Source of the DNA: Treponema sp. | GTDB taxonomy: Bacteria; Spirochaetota; Spirochaetia; Treponematales; Breznakiellaceae | Reading direction: 5' to 3' | Assembly: GCA_031278025.1 (NCBI GenBank) | Contig: JAITLF010000106.1 | Location: 1-17,273 of the forward strand | Length of the DNA stretch: 17,273 nucleotides | Shown: positions 14,114 to 17,273 of the stretch, piece by piece | Layout: each line of letters begins with the position of its first letter | Position numbering within the stretch: position 1 is the first letter of the stretch | Program-made: the position numbers and the translations under genes | Notes under the pieces: generated by a model | Seen by the model: only the letters and a program-made list of their open reading frames with translations | The model's database searches: none | Told to the model about the DNA's origin: nothing

Positions 14114-15613
14114 TTAGGCGCTCCCGCTGTCGAACACGACCTTCCCCAGCTTCGAGGCTCCGGGGGCTATGCCGGCGCGGTATCTCTCCAGGGCCGCTTT
14201 TTCCCGGTTCAATTCCTTAAAGACGTAAACCGGCTTTCCCGTATCGTCCAGGGAGACATCGGGCATGGCGTAGGCGCCGAATTCCTTGACGATCCGGTCT
14301 TGGGCGGCGGCAAGGTTTTGGGGCCGGCATTCTTTGGCCTGGGGCGCTATTTCCTGGGGCTTAACCGCCAGGGGAGCGTCCCAGATACGGCCGTACCCGT
14401 TCTTCCTGAAGTTTTCTCGTTTGATCTCCTCATTATCCTGCTTATTCCGGAGAAACCGGAGGCCGGGGATGAGCCAGAAAAGCAGGGAGAAGATGAGGGG
14501 GACAAAGCCCATGAAACCGATGATGACCGGAAGGGGATTGGCGGCAACCTGGGACAGGAGTACATAGAGGACGCCGTACAGGTAGGAACTGGCGTTGAAA
14601 TCCGCCTGGGAAAGGATGGCGCCTGAGTTCAGGGCGTTATAGAGAAAGTACGAGCCGAAGATGAGGTTTACCCCGTTGATCAGGGAGAACCAGACGTTCA
14701 TCTTCTTTTCGTTAGCCGAAAACGATTTAAGCCGCTTGATAGGGCCGGACAAGCCTGGGAAGGAACGGTTTTGGGTATCCGCCCTCAAAAGGAGGCTGTC
14801 AAAGCGGTACACCACCGTCCCGTCATCGGTGGCTTCGGGAAGCCCCCCGAATTCGGCGCAATAGGAGACGATCCGTTCTTCCGCCGCAGGGGGAGGAAGC
14901 CCGGTCAGGGCCATCAGTTCGGGCAGGGAGATGACCCCGCGGTTGGCCTGGATATAGGCGATGACCGCCTGTTTTTCCCGGACCGGCCAGTCCGCGTTGG
15001 GGTCCCCGTCGCCGAAGACAAAGGAAAAAATCGCCTTGTGCAGGGGGCGGCTTTTGGCGCGGGCCTGGGAAACGGCTCCCCGCCTTTGATAGTAGGGATC
15101 GGCGGCTTTGAAAAGCTCCGAATAGAACCAAATATGAATTATCATATTGAAGATTCTGGATGCCAGGTAGAGTCCGCCTATGCCGTCTCCCCGGCGGGAA
15201 GACCGGTTATCCGAGGTGGAACTTGCCGCCATGGAAAGTACCAGGGACGCCAGGGCGATGAGCATAAAAAAGACGAAATAGCCCACCAGCATCAGCATGA
15301 TCCACCCCTTAAAGGCCCAGGAAGCGGCGATTTTGATCCCTTTCTTTATTTTTTCCGCGGCCCGCCGTAACCCGGCGCGGAATCCCCGGTATTTGCTTAC
15401 AAAACCGTGGGGGAAAGAGTAAAGGATTTCTCCCGATTCGGTTACTTCCAGGCGGGCGGAATACTCGTCTGCGGCAACAGGAACCAGTTCCTGAACGGTT
15501 CGGAAGGGAAGGGCGGTTTTAGCGACAATATCCGCTATAGTTGCCCCGTTTCGCCGTCCGCGAAGCGCGCCGGTAACCTTTTGATATGCCTCCCGATCGC
15601 GTACCTGTTTCAT
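14114..15613 (-). CDS. Multipass membrane protein of unknown function with repeated winged-helix-like segments
   Basis: A 499-aa protein not matched to a named family. I start it at the ATG at 15613, which has GAGGAGG nine bases upstream. A TTG at 15667 would add 18 residues without support. The N-terminus (TIADIVAKTALPFRTVQELVPVA, then EILYSFPHGF) reads like a small winged-helix module. A similar one follows mid-protein (VISLPELMALTGLPPPAAEE, then TVVYRFDSLLL), and the C-terminus repeats the end of the pattern (KPVYVFKEL). Hydrophobic spans lie near residues 102-128 (WIMLMLVGYFVFFMLIALAS), 310-335 and 345-405. Such a build suggests a membrane-bound sensing or scaffolding role, but no function can be assigned. 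It lies 86 bases after the Rrf2-type gene and may be co-transcribed. Confidence 0.78.
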   Translation of the reverse strand: MKQVRDREAYQKVTGALRGRRNGATIADIVAKTALPFRTVQELVPVAADEYSARLEVTESGEILYSFPHGFVSKYRGFRAGLRRAAEKIKKGIKIAASWAFKGWIMLMLVGYFVFFMLIALASLVLSMAASSTSDNRSSRRGDGIGGLYLASRIFNMIIHIWFYSELFKAADPYYQRRGAVSQARAKSRPLHKAIFSFVFGDGDPNADWPVREKQAVIAYIQANRGVISLPELMALTGLPPPAAEERIVSYCAEFGGLPEATDDGTVVYRFDSLLLRADTQNRSFPGLSGPIKRLKSFSANEKKMNVWFSLINGVNLIFGSYFLYNALNSGAILSQADFNASSYLYGVLYVLLSQVAANPLPVIIGFMGFVPLIFSLLFWLIPGLRFLRNKQDNEEIKRENFRKNGYGRIWDAPLAVKPQEIAPQAKECRPQNLAAAQDRIVKEFGAYAMPDVSLDDTGKPVYVFKELNREKAALERYRAGIAPGASKLGKVVFDSGSA

Positions 15614-15640
15614 CAATAGGATCCTCCTCAAGCTCATACG

Positions 15641-15691
15641 CTCTAGTATCTCTAGAGCCTGCCCCAAAATACTACAACTGAAGTTTTGGGG
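15641..15691. repeat. Two inverted repeats between the Rrf2-type gene and the membrane protein gene
   Basis: CCCCAAAA (15662-15669) and TTTTGGGG (15684-15691) are perfect eight-base arms around 14 bases. Next to them CTCTAG-TATCT-CTAGAG (15641-15657) is a second palindrome. On the minus strand these lie between the Rrf2 stop and the next ribosome binding site. There is no T run after the stem, so partial termination or processing is only a possibility. Confidence 0.5.
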
Positions 15692-15699
15692 AAACCGCT

Positions 15700-16167
15700 C
15701 TATTCACGATTATCTCTTGCAGAGCTATCTTTTTCAAGAACGGTATTTTTTTCAAGAGCGATACCCCCTTCAAGAATGGAAGCCAGGGTTATACTCTTAA
15801 AATAATTGTTGATCAGATCGGTGGTGTTTTGCCATACGGCATGGCTCAGGCAATAGCCGACCCGCTCGCATTCGCCTTTCCATTTATTGCAGGGGGTAAA
15901 ATTGAGTTCTTCCCCCGCGGCGTCCAGAATATCCTTCAGTGTCAGTTGTTCCAGGGGCTGGGCAAAATAGAACCCCCCTCCGGGGCCGCGGACGGAAGCG
16001 ACGATCCCCGCTTTACGGAGTTTGAAAAAGATTTGCTCTAAAAAAACCGGTGAAATGTTTTCCCGCTCCGCCAGACTGCTAATAGAAATTGGACCCCCAT
16101 CCTTTCCCATCACAGCCAGTGCGAGAGACGCCCGGAGCGCATAACGGCCTCGTGTGGTAATCCGCAT
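15700..16167 (-). CDS. Rrf2-family transcriptional regulator, probably iron-sulphur type
   Basis: A 155-aa protein that begins MRITTRGRYALRASLALA, a clear Rrf2/IscR N-terminus. A winged helix follows (ISSLAERENISPVFLEQIFF, then RGPGGGF at 60-66). Three cysteines at 93, 100 and 106 (spacing 6 and 5) match the cluster-binding region of IscR-like proteins, which use them to bind a [2Fe-2S] cluster and sense iron-sulphur status, oxygen or nitric oxide. No isc or suf genes lie in the window, so I leave the symbol blank. The C-terminal tail is a six-residue repeat (LEGGIA, LEKNTV, LEKDSS, 132-149), unusual for the family. The ribosome binding site is AAAGGGGG nine bases before the ATG. Confidence 0.87.
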   Translation of the reverse strand: MRITTRGRYALRASLALAVMGKDGGPISISSLAERENISPVFLEQIFFKLRKAGIVASVRGPGGGFYFAQPLEQLTLKDILDAAGEELNFTPCNKWKGECERVGYCLSHAVWQNTTDLINNYFKSITLASILEGGIALEKNTVLEKDSSARDNRE

Positions 16168-16209
16168 GGAGAAATGCCCCCTTTCCTTTGGTTGCCTTTA
16201 TTTATGATA

Positions 16210-16226
16210 ACGGTATTCTATTCCGT
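16210..16226. promoter_or_regulatory. Possible operator upstream of the Rrf2-type gene
   Basis: ACGG and CCGT flank nine bases, with ATTC-like half sites repeated inside, 43-59 bases upstream of the start codon. Rrf2 proteins often repress themselves, so this is a candidate site, but it does not match the published IscR consensus. The surrounding 16168-16354 is AT-rich and non-coding, with TATAAT on the plus strand at 16311-16316 that has no good -35. Confidence 0.25.
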
Positions 16227-16354
16227 ATTCAGGAAAAGAAAAAGATAGTTATAAAATCATATATGGGAATCCGCGAAGAATGATGAAAAAACACCGTTAA
16301 TTCTTTGTAGTATAATGAATTACAAAATTCCGGCCTTGCGGGCATCATCGTACA

Positions 16355-16408
16355 TAATTTCTTATATGATTTCATAAAAACGCTAATTCATTGTTTTATA
16401 AGAAATTA
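16355..16408. repeat. 12-base perfect inverted repeat
   Basis: TAATTTCTTATA (16355-16366) and TATAAGAAATTA (16397-16408) are perfect complements around 30 bases. The right arm overlaps the stop codon of a small minus-strand open frame (16406-16555). It could be the end of a decayed element or a terminator-like structure. Confidence 0.6.
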
Positions 16409-16770
16409 GCTGTTTCTTACGGAACCCGCATCAAGGCTGATGCCTATCCCCCATTCGGGAAGGATGTCCTTACCCAGTCTGTTGTCGCCGGGTTTGGGGC
16501 TGAACACGCCGGGTTTTTCGCCCTTTTTGGGGAGGCAAACCTTTAGCCGGTTTCCTCAACGGGGAAAGAACCATCGTGTTCGCGCAGCCGGCCGTATCCA
16601 CCCCTCTTTAGCTTGACACGCCGCCGGGAACCCCCCGCAGTAGAAACCGCTGCGCTTCGCACAACAGGCTCTTACGCAATTACCCCTTAGGATATCCCGG
16701 ACCCAATAATAGTCCCCTGAGGCTGTTTCAAACCGTTAGCCTTGAAACCAATGTCAACAGAGCCTTTCCG
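16409..16770 (-). other. Gene-free GC-rich island, perhaps the remnant of a mobile element
   Basis: No intact gene is seen. On the minus strand a frame without a start codon (16406-16555) reads protein-like (KKGEKPGVFSPKPGDN, then GKDILPEWGIGISLDAG). Further upstream another frame gives short broken pieces. The same stretch folds well: GCATCA-GCCT-TGATGC near 16428-16443 and GGGTAAGG/CCTTCCC near 16457-16475. Overlap of structure with a transposase-gene tail is a known feature of IS200/IS605 TnpB elements, so this could be a decayed 3' end of one. No diagnostic TnpB motif remains, so this is speculation. Confidence 0.3.
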
Positions 16771-17273
16771 GCTCAGATATGGAGTAAATCCGATCAGACT
16801 TGGAGCCTTTCCGATCGAACCGGGAGCCTTCCTGATCAGAAACGGGAGTATTCCTGATCAGAAATGGAGCGTTCCTGATCAAGAATGGAGCGTTCCTGAT
16901 CAGAAATGGAGCATTCCTGATCAAGAATGGAGCATTCTTAATCAGCAATGGAGCATTCTTGATCAGGAATGGAGCATTCTTAATCAGCAATGGAGCATTC
17001 TTGATCGAAACGGGAGCCTGTGCGCTCGAAACGGGAGCCCTTCTGATCGATACGGGAGCCTTTCCGGTCGAAACGGGAGCCTTTGCGCTCGAAACGGGAG
17101 CCTTTGCGCTCGATACGGGAGCCTTTCCGATCGAAACGGGAGCATTCCTGATCAACACGGGAGCCTGTGCGATCGAAACGGGAGCCCTTCTGATCGAAAC
17201 GGGAGCCTTTGCGATCGATACGGGAGCATTCCCGGTCGAAACGGGAGCCTTTCCGATCGAAACGGGAGCCTTT
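16771..17273. repeat. 21-bp tandem array, right copy (runs off the window)
   Basis: Twenty-four units, spaced 21 bases apart except for one 22-base step (16834 to 16856), run to the window edge. Of the 23 units starting at or after 16792, sixteen begin with GATC; others have AATC, GCTC or GGTC there. Two subtypes occur: GATCAAGAATGGAGCATTCT in the middle, and GATCGAAACGGGAGCCTTT on the right. The first subtype is exactly the reverse complement of the left-edge unit. Neighbouring units pair as GATCAAGAATG with CATTCTTGATC around GAG. On the minus strand the array is open in frame and would encode seven-residue repeats (IRNAPVS). It could therefore be the tail of a repeat protein lying beyond the edge, but no start or unique domain is in view. 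Confidence 0.95.

Noticed and set aside
16754..17158. A 134-codon minus-strand frame made of seven-residue repeats
   Set aside because: It consists almost wholly of the 21-bp array, has no unique domain or ribosome binding site, and the frame stays open past its first ATG only because the repeat has no stop. It could still be the tail of a gene beyond the window.

Overview
The window looks like a chromosomal segment of a moderately GC-rich, outer-membraned bacterium. My best guess is a Treponema-like spirochaete, perhaps of the host-gut kind. Reasons: several lipoproteins with loose lipoboxes, a formylglycine-enzyme-like (SUMF1) lipoprotein of a type common in treponemes, a Rex regulator, and a TonB-dependent receptor. 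This placement is an inference from gene style, not from a marker gene.

Layout: (1) 1-147 is a 21-bp tandem array running off the left edge. (2) 248-966 is a Rex-type redox repressor on the minus strand, with its own promoter and a near-consensus Rex operator. (3) 1213-2070 is a solitary Dam-like GATC adenine methyltransferase on the plus strand, more AT-rich than its neighbours. (4) 2041-11063 is one long minus-strand corrinoid (vitamin B12) uptake operon. It starts at a promoter near 11050 and a cobalamin riboswitch (10838-11028). The order is then a 548-aa multidomain lipoprotein, an FN3-SUMF1 lipoprotein, a 188-aa lipoprotein, btuB, btuF, btuC and btuD. The last gene overlaps the methyltransferase tail to tail. 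(5) 11064-11575 is a divergent intergenic region with strong GC hairpins, a second 21-bp array and a palindromic motif. (6) 11576-14098 is a DinG-type iron-sulphur helicase with an N-terminal RadC-like JAMM domain. (7) 14114-15613 is a multipass membrane protein of unknown function. (8) 15700-16167 is an Rrf2-family regulator with three cysteines. (9) 16168-16770 has no intact gene but holds inverted repeats and a possibly decayed element. (10) 16771-17273 is a large 21-bp array running off the right edge.

How the parts fit: the riboswitch should shut the operon down when cobalamin is plentiful. When it is scarce, two related surface-type lipoproteins and an FN3-SUMF1 lipoprotein would be made together with the outer-membrane receptor, binding protein and ABC importer. 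The shared domain in the two lipoproteins (four copies in all) makes them candidates for a corrinoid-capture module not named in standard B12 uptake schemes. The 21-bp repeats are the other theme. Arrays of one palindromic, mostly GATC-containing unit lie at both window edges in opposite orientation, and the same unit has expanded in frame inside btuB, just after the signal peptide.
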